A stretch of DNA of 7,264 nt from JAQUKH01 sp043809805 (GTDB lineage: Bacteria; JACRDZ01; JAQUKH01). The position numbers were made by a program, and so were the translations under genes. Position 1 is the stretch's first letter. Every line of letters starts with the position of its first letter. Under the pieces are notes generated by a model. It had not been told where the DNA came from and did not search any database. It was given only the letters and a program-made list of their open reading frames with translations. The DNA lies in NCBI GenBank assembly GCA_043809805.1, contig JBDROR010000225.1, positions 1-7,264 of the forward strand, in the 5' to 3' direction. Of the stretch, positions 1 through 5,872 are shown piece after piece.

Positions 1-1
1 A

Positions 2-382
2 GGTTCTTTTAAACATGAAAAGGTGCTTTATGCTGTTTATTATCAGGCCTTTGACGCGGGAGCGACCCCGTTAGAGGATCTCAGAACCGCGATAGCGGAT
101 AAACAATTTGAAGCGAATGATTTTCGTGTCATTGCCAAATCAGAGATGGTAACTTACTGCACGTTGGCCGCGAGAAAAGAGATTGATGATAAGTTAATTC
201 AACAGGTTAAATCGGCTCTTTTAAATTTAAAACCGGAAGATACGGTAGAGGTGAACGGGGAACATTTGTCCATATTAAAACGTGCTTGGCTTGATGGTTT
301 TGTCGAGGTTGAAGATAAAGACTATAATCTGTTGCGGGAAATAGCTAAACGGATTAAAATGGTACCATACGGTGAATATTAA
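2..382 (+). CDS. PhnD-like phosphate/phosphonate ABC transporter substrate-binding protein, C-terminal part (5' truncated)
   Basis: The reading frame is open from the window edge (first whole codon at 2) to TAA at 380-382, so only about the last 126 residues are present. A GTG at 23 could be called a start, but coding continues upstream of it (GSFKHEK before VLYAVYYQAFDAG), so it is internal. The pattern matches the C-terminal lobe of PhnD/SsuA-type periplasmic binding proteins: a 'G-S-x-KHEK-V...DAGA' segment, then a region with the feel of 'I...S-E-M-V-T-Y...', then a helix 'VKSALLNLKPED', then 'ILKRAWLDGFVEVEDKDYNLLREI', the typical ending of this family. Such proteins bind phosphate, phosphite or phosphonates for ABC import, or act as sensor domains. 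The ligand cannot be told from this lobe. The gene ends 3 bp before a convergent gene, leaving no room for a separate terminator. Confidence 0.8.
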   Translation, partial: GSFKHEKVLYAVYYQAFDAGATPLEDLRTAIADKQFEANDFRVIAKSEMVTYCTLAARKEIDDKLIQQVKSALLNLKPEDTVEVNGEHLSILKRAWLDGFVEVEDKDYNLLREIAKRIKMVPYGEY

Positions 383-385
383 GTA

Positions 386-1084
386 CTAATTTAAATTATA
401 TACTATAATATTTGATTTTTTTCTCATATCTTCATACCAGTTTTCAAGATGTTTATATTTTTTTTCCTGTAATACCCGGTTTCTTAATTCATCTTTAGCC
501 TGGACAAATTTTTCAAGGCCTATTTGTTTCCCTTTGTTTTCAAATAAATACCTGAATTCAATTTCCTTGTCAGAAACGACAACGCCGTCTTTAATAATAC
601 TTTCTATTTTTATCCGCGTTATCTCCTTACGAATTTGTTTTTCCTGCTGATTCCAATCAACACCCTTAACTTTGTTTACCTGGCTAAATTTTCCGGGGTC
701 AAACTTCCCGTCGGTTTTGAAGTCGTCATAACTTTTGAAATAATTTATAATTTCTTCATCAGAGGCAATAATACCCATTTCTTCCGCTTTTTTACCAACC
801 AATGTATCCCTGATAACCTGGTCCATCGCCATTTTTTCCAAATTCATTTTTTTAAGAACTTCAGGGCTAAAATTTTCCTTATAGACTTTCTGGTAGAAAT
901 TATAATAGCGGTTTAAAATCCCGTAATATTCGGTCAGAGGTATCTTTTTACCATTAATTTTTGCGGCTGCATTTTGTTGCTGCTGCGCGCCGCCCATTCC
1001 CCATGACACAAATATAGTTCCGAGAAATGTTCCAATAATTATCCACATAATAATCTTTAAATTATTTCGCATATATTTAAGCAT
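386..1084 (-). CDS. Membrane-anchored SurA/PpiD-like chaperone (SurA N-terminal domain) without a PPIase domain
   Basis: The 232-residue product starts MLKYMRNNLKIIMW, the PpiD-like layout of a short basic cytoplasmic tail followed by one membrane segment (about residues 11-29), with the rest facing the periplasm. Residues about 40-175 resemble the SurA N-terminal chaperone domain (AAKINGKKIPLTEYY, then helices including KKMAMDQVIRDTLVGKKAEEMGI and SDEEI). Residues about 190-228 (EKFVQAKDELRNRVLQEKK...LENWYEDMRKKSNI) resemble the closing helix of SurA/PpiD, which normally follows the parvulin domain. Here the two parts are joined directly, so there is no rotamase domain and the protein is much shorter than SurA or PpiD. 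The expected role is holding unfolded envelope proteins; there is no catalytic evidence. The start has an AGGGG ribosome binding site 6 nt upstream (plus-strand 1091-1095). The gene diverges from an outer-membrane barrel gene, a plausible client class, but that link is inference. Confidence 0.82.
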   Translation of the reverse strand: MLKYMRNNLKIIMWIIIGTFLGTIFVSWGMGGAQQQQNAAAKINGKKIPLTEYYGILNRYYNFYQKVYKENFSPEVLKKMNLEKMAMDQVIRDTLVGKKAEEMGIIASDEEIINYFKSYDDFKTDGKFDPGKFSQVNKVKGVDWNQQEKQIRKEITRIKIESIIKDGVVVSDKEIEFRYLFENKGKQIGLEKFVQAKDELRNRVLQEKKYKHLENWYEDMRKKSNIIVYNLN

Positions 1085-1095
1085 CTTATTCCCCT

Positions 1096-1115
1096 AGTAT
1101 AATTTTCATTATACT
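1096..1115 (-). promoter_or_regulatory. Leader hairpin / operator-like palindrome ahead of the SurA/PpiD-like gene
   Basis: An 8-bp perfect inverted repeat, AGTATAAT (1096-1103) and ATTATACT (1108-1115), is separated by 4 nt. In the minus-strand transcript the loop reads GAAA, a GNRA-type tetraloop. The stem lies downstream of the predicted transcription start and abuts the AGGGG ribosome binding site at 1091-1095. It could be an mRNA stem that affects translation or a repressor operator. The stem is AT-rich and its stability is modest. Confidence 0.4.
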
Positions 1116-1135
1116 TGCCTGTTTACTAAAGTGAA

Positions 1136-1163
1136 ATTATATCATAAAAATATTGTTTGTCAA
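1136..1163 (-). promoter_or_regulatory. Sigma-70-type promoter of the SurA/PpiD-like gene
   Basis: On the minus strand a perfect -35 hexamer TTGACA (plus positions 1158-1163) is followed after 16 bp by a perfect -10 hexamer TATAAT (1136-1141). Transcription would start near 1129, giving a leader of about 45 nt before the ATG at 1084. This is seen directly in the sequence; activity is inferred. The spacing is 1 bp short of the optimal 17. Confidence 0.75.
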
Positions 1164-1261
1164 ATACTAGTCGTGAAATTTGCCGTCTGTATTTATTATA
1201 AGTCAAGCAATTGTATTTTATGATAGAATAGTTTAATGACAAAGTGGTTCGGTCGAATTGT

Positions 1262-1308
1262 TGTCATTCCGAGCGGGAGAGAATAATCTATTGTAGAGGC
1301 GGACGCCT
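1262..1308. repeat. Degenerate interspersed repeat fragments in the divergent intergenic region
   Basis: The segment at 1262-1290 (GTCATTCCGAGCGGGAGAGA and on) resembles the widespread 'GTCATTCCGAGCG...GAATCT' genomic repeat in degenerate form. It is followed by a short perfect palindrome, AGGCG-GA-CGCCT, at 1297-1308. No coding sense is seen here. The resemblance is recalled from memory of common bacterial repeats, and no second copy lies in this window, so family membership is tentative. Together with 1347-1390 it fills most of the gene-less stretch 1164-1416. Confidence 0.35.
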
Positions 1309-1346
1309 GAATGGGGTGGGTTGTGAGGGGATTGCCGAATTGCGAA

Positions 1347-1390
1347 ACCCCGAAGGGGTGTAATATCATAGCGATGGGTGAAGCCCATCG
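1347..1390. repeat. Double-hairpin palindromic repeat (ACCCCGAAGGGGT type)
   Basis: There are two adjacent perfect hairpins. ACCCC-GAA-GGGGT lies at 1347-1359, and CGATGGG (1372-1378) pairs with CCCATCG (1384-1390) across a 5-nt loop. The pair is joined by TAATATCATAG. This two-stem layout, with a CCCCGAAGGGG stem followed by a GGGTGAAGCCC stem, is typical of REP-like elements moved by Y1-type (RAYT-like) transposases in many environmental genomes. No transposase is present in the window. The element ends 26 bp before the ATG of the barrel gene and would be in its 5' leader if transcription starts upstream. Confidence 0.6.
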
Positions 1391-1416
1391 ATGGATATTT
1401 TCAGAGGAAATATACA

Positions 1417-2388
1417 ATGTCCATTGGCAGGGTTCAAATTAATATTTTTGTTTTATTATGTTTTATTATTTCTTTATCTATATCTATATCTTCCCGGCAT
1501 TGCCATGCTGATTCATTTGAGCATAATGGACAAATTTCTGTTTGGGGAGCATGCAATGACAACATCGATGGTAAATCGGGGGTCAGATACATTCCTGAAA
1601 TAACCGTTTCCAAAAATTTGAATAAAGAACTGACAATAGACGCCGAAGTTTCGCTGGAATTAAAAGATAATGCCGGCGCTGAGTTTTACCGATCTTGGAT
1701 ACGTCTGTCAGGAAATCAGTATGAGGCGCGGGTTGGCCTCCAAAGGATAAATTTTGGCCCTGCCCGGATACTTCATTCTTTGCAATGGTTTGACCAGATC
1801 GACCCGCGCGATCCATTAGAATTAACAGATGGTGTTTACGCCTTGCTCGGACGGTATTATTTTCTCAATAATTCTAATATATGGACATGGGCGATGGACG
1901 CGCGTAAACCCGAATTTGGCGGCAGATATCAATTTCCCGCGCCTAAAGGCGAAATAGCTTTTACTTATCATCACGGACGCGTTGCCTCTATGGATGACGA
2001 CTCAGAAAATCGTTATGCCATAGACGGCAGTTTTGATCTGGGTATTGGTTTATGGTCTGAGGCGATTCTAAATAAAAAATATCTTACGGTTGGAGCCGAT
2101 TATACCTTCGATACCGGCCCGGGTGTGCATGTTCTTGGAGAGCATTCTATAAAATCCGCCGGCCATACGACTTCGGCGATTTCAGTGGATTTCAGCACAG
2201 GCGTACTTGACACTATTACCGCGATTGGATATTTTGATTGGCAGAAAGACAATTTTTATCCCAACGTAAGCTGGCAGCGCGCGTATGACAAATGGCTTAC
2301 AAATGTGACTGTTTTCCACAACAGCAGTGACACAGACAACGTATATTCCGGAACAGGCGCGCTGTGCACAGTCGCGTATAATTACTAA
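1417..2388 (+). CDS. Outer-membrane beta-barrel protein (porin-like) with signal peptide
   Basis: The 323-residue product has a signal peptide: basic R5, a hydrophobic stretch at about 9-25 (IFVLLCFIISLSISI), and likely signal peptidase I cleavage after HCHA at residue 31. The mature part alternates polar and hydrophobic residues with regular aromatic girdles, few long helices, and ends in YNY, a C-terminal aromatic typical of BAM-assembled barrels. The segment EARVGLQRINFGPARILHSLQWFDQIDPRDPLELTDG (written in part; about residues 103-139) resembles the conserved R-x-G-x-Q-x-I-x-x-G region of DUF1302/alginate-export-like porins. ATG 1417 is chosen because AGAGGA (1403-1408) lies 8 nt upstream and the signal peptide starts there; a GTG at 1378 would add 13 residues encoded inside a repeat hairpin. 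The gene heads a co-directional block with an ABC exporter and a LolA-like carrier, so it may be that system's outer-membrane component (inference). Substrate unknown. Confidence 0.82.
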   Translation: MSIGRVQINIFVLLCFIISLSISISSRHCHADSFEHNGQISVWGACNDNIDGKSGVRYIPEITVSKNLNKELTIDAEVSLELKDNAGAEFYRSWIRLSGNQYEARVGLQRINFGPARILHSLQWFDQIDPRDPLELTDGVYALLGRYYFLNNSNIWTWAMDARKPEFGGRYQFPAPKGEIAFTYHHGRVASMDDDSENRYAIDGSFDLGIGLWSEAILNKKYLTVGADYTFDTGPGVHVLGEHSIKSAGHTTSAISVDFSTGVLDTITAIGYFDWQKDNFYPNVSWQRAYDKWLTNVTVFHNSSDTDNVYSGTGALCTVAYNY

Positions 2389-2410
2389 TCGGAAGTAATC
2401 CGTGGGAATT

Positions 2411-2477
2411 GGTAGCCGCAACCTTTAGGTTGCGTTGTTATTTCACAGGTTTACGCAGGCTAAAGCCTACGGCTACC
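2411..2477. repeat. Palindromic interspersed repeat able to form a three-way junction
   Basis: The termini GGTAGCCG (2411-2418) and CGGCTACC (2470-2477) are perfect 8-bp inverted repeats. Inside are two further hairpins: CGCAACCT-TT-AGGTTGCG (2417-2434) and GCAGGCTAAAGCCTACG (2455-2471; stem AGGC/GCCT, extendable with one mismatch). This folds as an outer stem with two inner arms. It fills most of the gap between the barrel and ATPase genes. It looks like a MITE/REP-class element without coding capacity. It could also weakly terminate or process the transcript, but no U-tract follows the first arm. Confidence 0.7.
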
Positions 2478-2525
2478 ACCAGATAACTGACCAATTACGA
2501 TCAGAATGTTAAAGGGGGGCAACTA

Positions 2526-3242
2526 ATGTCCATCATTAAAATAAAAGGATTGACAAAAAGATATCCAATCGGGGGCAGGAAATTCACGGCGCTCGATAAT
2601 ATCGACCTTGAATTCAAAAAAGGAGAATTTTGCGGATTAATAGGTCCCAGCGGCTCCGGTAAAACGACACTGCTGAATATTATAGGGGCGCTTGACGCTC
2701 CTTCAGAAGGCAACATTGTTGTTCTGGATAACAATATTGAAAATTTATCCCACAAAAAAGCGGCCGGACTGAGAAATCATCATATAGGTTTTATTTTTCA
2801 GACATATAATTTGCTTCCCGTATACAGCGTTTACGAAAATGTTGAATTCCCTCTATTGTTATTAAAAATGCCAAAAGAAGAGCGAAATAAAAAAGTTCTC
2901 GACGCTTTGGAATGGGTGGGATTGATGGATAAAATAAACTCAAAACCGGCACAGCTTTCCGGCGGCCAATGCCAGCGCGTGGCTGTGGCCAGAGCGGTAG
3001 TGAAGCGGCCGGAATTGATTTTGGCGGATGAACCTACCGCCAATCTTGACAGTGATAATTCCTACAATATTTTAGAAATGATGGTCAGGCTCAATAAGGA
3101 GATTGAAACAACCTTTATTTTCGCGACACATGACCAAAAGGTTATGAAATATTTGAGGCGCAAAGTCCATTTAATTGACGGCCGGGTCGTTAAAGATGAA
3201 ATAGTGGATAAAGGGTGGAACAGATATGAAATCCCCCTTTGA
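2526..3242 (+). CDS. ABC transporter ATP-binding protein, LolD/MacB (FtsE-like) family
   Basis: The 238-residue nucleotide-binding subunit is complete: Walker A GPSGSGKTT (40-48), Q-loop Q92, signature LSGGQ (144-148), Walker B LILADE (164-169), D-loop NLDS (173-176) and switch histidine H202. The text around these motifs (ALDNIDLEF, GEFCGLIGPSGSGKTTLLN, FIFQTYNLLP, VYENVEFPL, LADEPTANLD) is that of the LolD/MacB branch, whose members power mechanotransmission through FtsX-type permeases and not substrate passage through a channel. Residue 149 is Cys where LSGGQQQR is usual. The start ATG has a strong AAAGGGGGG (2511-2519) 6 nt upstream. The last residues (EIPL) and the TGA lie in a CCCCC/GGGGG repeat, so the natural C-terminus may have been altered. 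It is followed by two permease genes, its evident partners. Confidence 0.95.
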   Translation: MSIIKIKGLTKRYPIGGRKFTALDNIDLEFKKGEFCGLIGPSGSGKTTLLNIIGALDAPSEGNIVVLDNNIENLSHKKAAGLRNHHIGFIFQTYNLLPVYSVYENVEFPLLLLKMPKEERNKKVLDALEWVGLMDKINSKPAQLSGGQCQRVAVARAVVKRPELILADEPTANLDSDNSYNILEMMVRLNKEIETTFIFATHDQKVMKYLRRKVHLIDGRVVKDEIVDKGWNRYEIPL

Positions 3243-3265
3243 AAAAGGGGGAAAGAGGGGGATTT
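3229..3265. repeat. AAATCCCCC/GGGGGATTT palindromic repeat, copy 1 (overlaps ATPase 3' end)
   Basis: AAATCCCCCT (3229-3238) is the exact inverse of AGGGGGATTT (3256-3265). An alternative inner stem pairs CCCCCTTT (3233-3240) with AAAGGGGG (3244-3251). Compared with copy 2 at 5821-5868 it lacks one internal C5 block of about 10 bp, as if recombination between C-tracts had removed one arm. It encodes the last codons of the upstream ATPase and contains its TGA (3240-3242). Confidence 0.75.
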
Positions 3266-3284
3266 TTCAATAAAGTTCATCTTG

Positions 3285-3308
3285 AAATTCCTCTTAATCT
3301 CCCTTTTC
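3285..3308. repeat. Possible decayed half-copy of the CCCCC/GGGGG repeat
   Basis: AAATTCCTCTTAATCTCCCT and following bases resemble the left half of the repeat (AAATCCCCC-T-TAATCCCCCTTT) with several C-to-T changes. No right half is visible before the ribosome binding site at 3323-3330. This is a resemblance by eye and may be chance. Confidence 0.25.
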
Positions 3309-3339
3309 TAATGGTTGTGCGCAAAGGAGACCTTATAAA

Positions 3340-4512
3340 ATGCTAGGCGTAAAATTAGCTTACCGCAATATCAAGGATGCCGGACTCCGGACATGGCTGA
3401 ACGTGGCTGTGCTTGCTTTGACATTTTTATTTATCGTTGGATTCCAAGGGCTATATAACGGAATGCTTGAGGATAGTTCCAGGGTGATGATTGATGACGA
3501 GGTTGCCGGGGGACAGTATTGGCATGAAAATTACGACCCTCTTGACGGATTATCGCTCGAAGAAAGCCATGGAAAAATACCGGCAGGTTTAATGGAAATG
3601 ATAAAGCGGAAAAAAGCCGCTCCTATTCTTATCCGTCAAGCCGCGATATATCCCGCGGGGAGAATGCAGACCGCGCAGCTTCGGGGGATCGAACCGTCCC
3701 AGACAGTATTGAACATACCGTCAAATTCTCTTGATATCACAGAAGAGGATCTGCCGGTTCTTATCGGAAAAAGAATGGCAAAAAGTAAAAATCTCCATGT
3801 AGGTGATTATCTAACAATACGCTGGAGGGATGTGAGCGGCACTTTTGACGCTGTTGAGGGGAAAATAGTCCATATTATGAGTACGCAAGTTCCCACAATC
3901 GACAGTGGTGTTCTTTGGGTCCCCCTTGATCGATTACGAGAAATGACCGTTATGCGGGACGAAGCCACAATTGTCACCATAAGTCAGGATGTCTCGGAAT
4001 ATGATGGTTACGCGGGTTGGCAATTCAGAAATCAGGCGTTTTTGATAAGAGATCTCACGGAGATGGTTAAGTCTAAAAAAGTTTCAGCCGGTATTATGTA
4101 CTCTCTTTTACTGTTTTTAGGCATGTTAGCGGTTTTTGACACGCAGGTACTCTCGATCTTCAGGCGGAGAAAAGAAATCGGCACCTTAATGGCATTGGGT
4201 ATGACCAGAATTCAGGTGATATCCCTTTTTACGATGGAAGGGGTATTTCATGGGGTCCTCGCGCTAATTGTATCATTGGTTATCGGTACGCCTATTTTAT
4301 ACTTATTTTCGGTAAAAGGCATGGCTCTTCCGCAAGTGACGGAAGACTATGGTTACGCGTTAGCGGATCGGCTCTATCCTGTTTACGGCGCGGGACTTAT
4401 CTTGGGGACTGTTGTGTTGATTATGATAATCGTAACTATCGTCAGTTTCCTGCCGACACGTGAAATAGCCAAACTCAAGCCGACCGAAGCGTTAAAGGGA
4501 AAAACAGCATGA
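3340..4512 (+). CDS. ABC transporter permease, FtsX/LolC-E family (first permease)
   Basis: The 390-residue inner-membrane protein has the four-helix FtsX/MacB layout: TM1 about 20-38, a periplasmic domain of about 210 residues (40-248), then TM2 about 250-271, TM3 about 301-325 and TM4 about 348-371. The cytoplasmic coupling segment RRRKEIGTLMALGMTR (275-290) after TM2 and the ending KLKPTEALKGK are characteristic of LolC/LolE/MacB permeases that dock on a LolD-type ATPase. The N-terminus (LAYRNIKDAGLRTWLN) is the usual amphipathic lead-in. The ribosome binding site AAAGGAGA (3323-3330) lies 9 nt before ATG. It overlaps the next permease by the 4-nt ATGA, implying translational coupling and a heteromeric pair. 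The likely role is lifting a lipid or lipoprotein out of the inner membrane for a LolA-like carrier; the substrate is not evident. Confidence 0.92.
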   Translation: MLGVKLAYRNIKDAGLRTWLNVAVLALTFLFIVGFQGLYNGMLEDSSRVMIDDEVAGGQYWHENYDPLDGLSLEESHGKIPAGLMEMIKRKKAAPILIRQAAIYPAGRMQTAQLRGIEPSQTVLNIPSNSLDITEEDLPVLIGKRMAKSKNLHVGDYLTIRWRDVSGTFDAVEGKIVHIMSTQVPTIDSGVLWVPLDRLREMTVMRDEATIVTISQDVSEYDGYAGWQFRNQAFLIRDLTEMVKSKKVSAGIMYSLLLFLGMLAVFDTQVLSIFRRRKEIGTLMALGMTRIQVISLFTMEGVFHGVLALIVSLVIGTPILYLFSVKGMALPQVTEDYGYALADRLYPVYGAGLILGTVVLIMIIVTIVSFLPTREIAKLKPTEALKGKTA

Positions 4513-5783
4513 TTAAATTTATTATAAAAGGATTGGTCAGGGATCGTTCCCGCAGTTTATTCCCTATACTGATGGTCAGTGTCGGCGCTTTTCTAACTGT
4601 TCTCTTTTACTGCTTTATGCAAGGGGTTATGAATGATTTGATAAGCTCAACCGCTAAATTCGACACGGGCCATGTAAAGATTGTGACTCAAGCGTATCAA
4701 GAGCTGGCTGACCAGACGCCGAATGATTTAGCCATTATTGGGTCATCCGATATGCTTAATTGGTTGAGAGATAATGAAAAAGATATGATCTGGACTTCGC
4801 GGATTCGCTTTGGAGGACTTCTTGATGTTCCCGATGAAAACGGGGAAACAGCGGCGCAAGGACCTGCTTTTGGTTTAGGGCTTGATCTTTTTAATAGTGA
4901 TTCACCGGAGAAAGGACTTTTTAATATAGAGAAATCCATCGCGCGGGGGCGTTACCCGGAACAAAAAAACGAGATATTAATAAGTGATGAGTTAGCGAAA
5001 AAAATGAATATAGATATCGGCGGAACAGTGACTCTCATCGGTTCAACAATGCATGGAGCTATGGCTGTACACAATTTTAAAGTTTCCGGAACGGTGTATT
5101 TCGGCATGGTCGCGATGGACAGGGGCACGATAATCGCCGATATCGGGGATATGCAGTTCGCTCTTGATATGCCTGACAGCGCGAGCGAAATCGTAGGGTA
5201 TTCGAAAGATATGCTTTATTCCAATGATGATATGGTAAAGGCGGCGGATAAATTCAATAAAAAATTCACAAAAACAAATGATGAATTCTCACCAATAATG
5301 CTTTCTCTTGGCCAGCAGAATAATATGGATGAATACCTGATATATGCCAGATCTATGGGCAGTATCATAGTCGGTATTTTTGTTCTGGCTATGTCTATCG
5401 TCCTTTGGAACTCGGGATTGATGAACGGCCTCAGGCGTTATGGCGAAATCGGTGTGCGTCTGGCCATCGGTGAATCAAAGGGCAATTTATACCGTTGGAT
5501 GATATTTGAGTCAATAATGATAGGTATCGCGGGTTCCGTATTGGGTACAATTATTGGGTTAAGTATTTCATTCTACATGCAATATACAGGGATAGATTTC
5601 AGCAGTATGGTGCCTAGATCAAGCATGCTGTTGTCGAATGTTATACGGGCGCAGGTAACACCGGCAAGTTATGTTATAGGTTTTTTCCCCGGAGTATTCG
5701 CTTCCGTAATCGGCTCAATGTTTGCCGGTATCGGAATTTATAAGAGGCAAACCGCCCAATTATTTAAGGAGCTGGAGACATGA
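4509..5783 (+). CDS. ABC transporter permease, FtsX/LolC-E family (second permease)
   Basis: The 424-residue product is a second FtsX-type permease, clearly diverged from the first. TM1 is about 18-40, the periplasmic domain about 41-282 (around 30 residues larger than in the first permease), then TM2 about 283-305, TM3 about 332-358 and TM4 about 387-410. The coupling segment RRYGEIGVRLAIGESKG (309-325) is conserved, as are MacB-like periplasmic-core features such as ARGRYPEQKNEILISDELAKK (about 145-165) and IGGTVTLIG. The start ATG lies in the stop of the preceding gene (ATGA, 4509-4512), with AAAGGGA (4494-4500) upstream. Two different permeases plus one ATPase match the LolCDE stoichiometry better than homodimeric MacB. 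It overlaps the ATG at 5780, an alternative start of the next gene. Confidence 0.92.
   Translation: MIKFIIKGLVRDRSRSLFPILMVSVGAFLTVLFYCFMQGVMNDLISSTAKFDTGHVKIVTQAYQELADQTPNDLAIIGSSDMLNWLRDNEKDMIWTSRIRFGGLLDVPDENGETAAQGPAFGLGLDLFNSDSPEKGLFNIEKSIARGRYPEQKNEILISDELAKKMNIDIGGTVTLIGSTMHGAMAVHNFKVSGTVYFGMVAMDRGTIIADIGDMQFALDMPDSASEIVGYSKDMLYSNDDMVKAADKFNKKFTKTNDEFSPIMLSLGQQNNMDEYLIYARSMGSIIVGIFVLAMSIVLWNSGLMNGLRRYGEIGVRLAIGESKGNLYRWMIFESIMIGIAGSVLGTIIGLSISFYMQYTGIDFSSMVPRSSMLLSNVIRAQVTPASYVIGFFPGVFASVIGSMFAGIGIYKRQTAQLFKELET
5766..5771 (+). promoter_or_regulatory. Ribosome binding site for the alternative upstream start at 5780
   Basis: AAGGAG lies 8 nt before an ATG at 5780-5782 that overlaps the stop of the second permease (ATGA). 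It is a better-looking initiation site than most in the window. Translation from here reads in frame through the repeat into the LolA-like protein and would add 31 residues before its signal peptide. Confidence 0.55.
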
Positions 5784-5820
5784 AACATCCATGCCAGCTT
5801 GTTGGCACAAAGGAAAATGA

Positions 5821-5868
5821 AAATCCCCCTATTTCCCCCTTTGGCAAAGGGGGATTAAAGGGGGATTT
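5821..5868. repeat. AAATCCCCC/GGGGGATTT palindromic repeat, copy 2 (5' end of LolA-like gene)
   Basis: The outer arms AAATCCCCCT (5821-5830) and AGGGGGATTT (5859-5868) are a perfect 10-bp inverted repeat. The inner arms CCCCCTTTG (5835-5843) and CAAAGGGGG (5845-5853) form a near-loopless stem. The right outer arm doubles as a Shine-Dalgarno (AGGGGG, 5859-5864) 8 nt before ATG 5873, so folding of the mRNA would hide it. ATGA occurs at 5817-5820 just before the element and again at 5873-5876 just after it (four bases beyond its end), which may or may not be an insertion footprint. Confidence 0.8.
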
Positions 5869-5872
5869 ACGG

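Noticed and set aside
635..916. Plus-strand ORF of 93 codons inside the SurA/PpiD-like gene
   Set aside because: It is the antisense shadow of a well-supported gene, low in complexity and rich in Phe/Ile as expected from reversed Lys/Asn codons.
1200..1229. Possible promoter for the barrel operon with TAGAAT at 1224-1229
   Set aside because: The -10 is acceptable but there is no recognisable -35 at 16-18 bp upstream, so it is not reported as a feature.
1378..1416. GTG 1378 as start of the barrel gene
   Set aside because: The added 13 residues lie partly in a repeat hairpin and precede an otherwise normal signal peptide; ATG 1417 has AGAGGA at a good distance.
1196..1417. Minus-strand ORF of 73 codons across the repeat patchwork
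   Set aside because: It is built from palindromic repeats and promoter-region sequence, has no family resemblance and no convincing ribosome binding site.
2417..2440. CGCAACCT-TT-AGGTTGCG hairpin as an intrinsic terminator after the barrel gene
   Set aside because: The following bases (TTGTTATTT) are interrupted and not a proper T-run, and the hairpin is explained as an arm of the larger palindromic repeat.
5821..5868. G-quadruplex formation by the G5 tracts
   Set aside because: Only two G5 tracts occur per strand in the element; hairpin pairing with the C5 tracts is far more likely.
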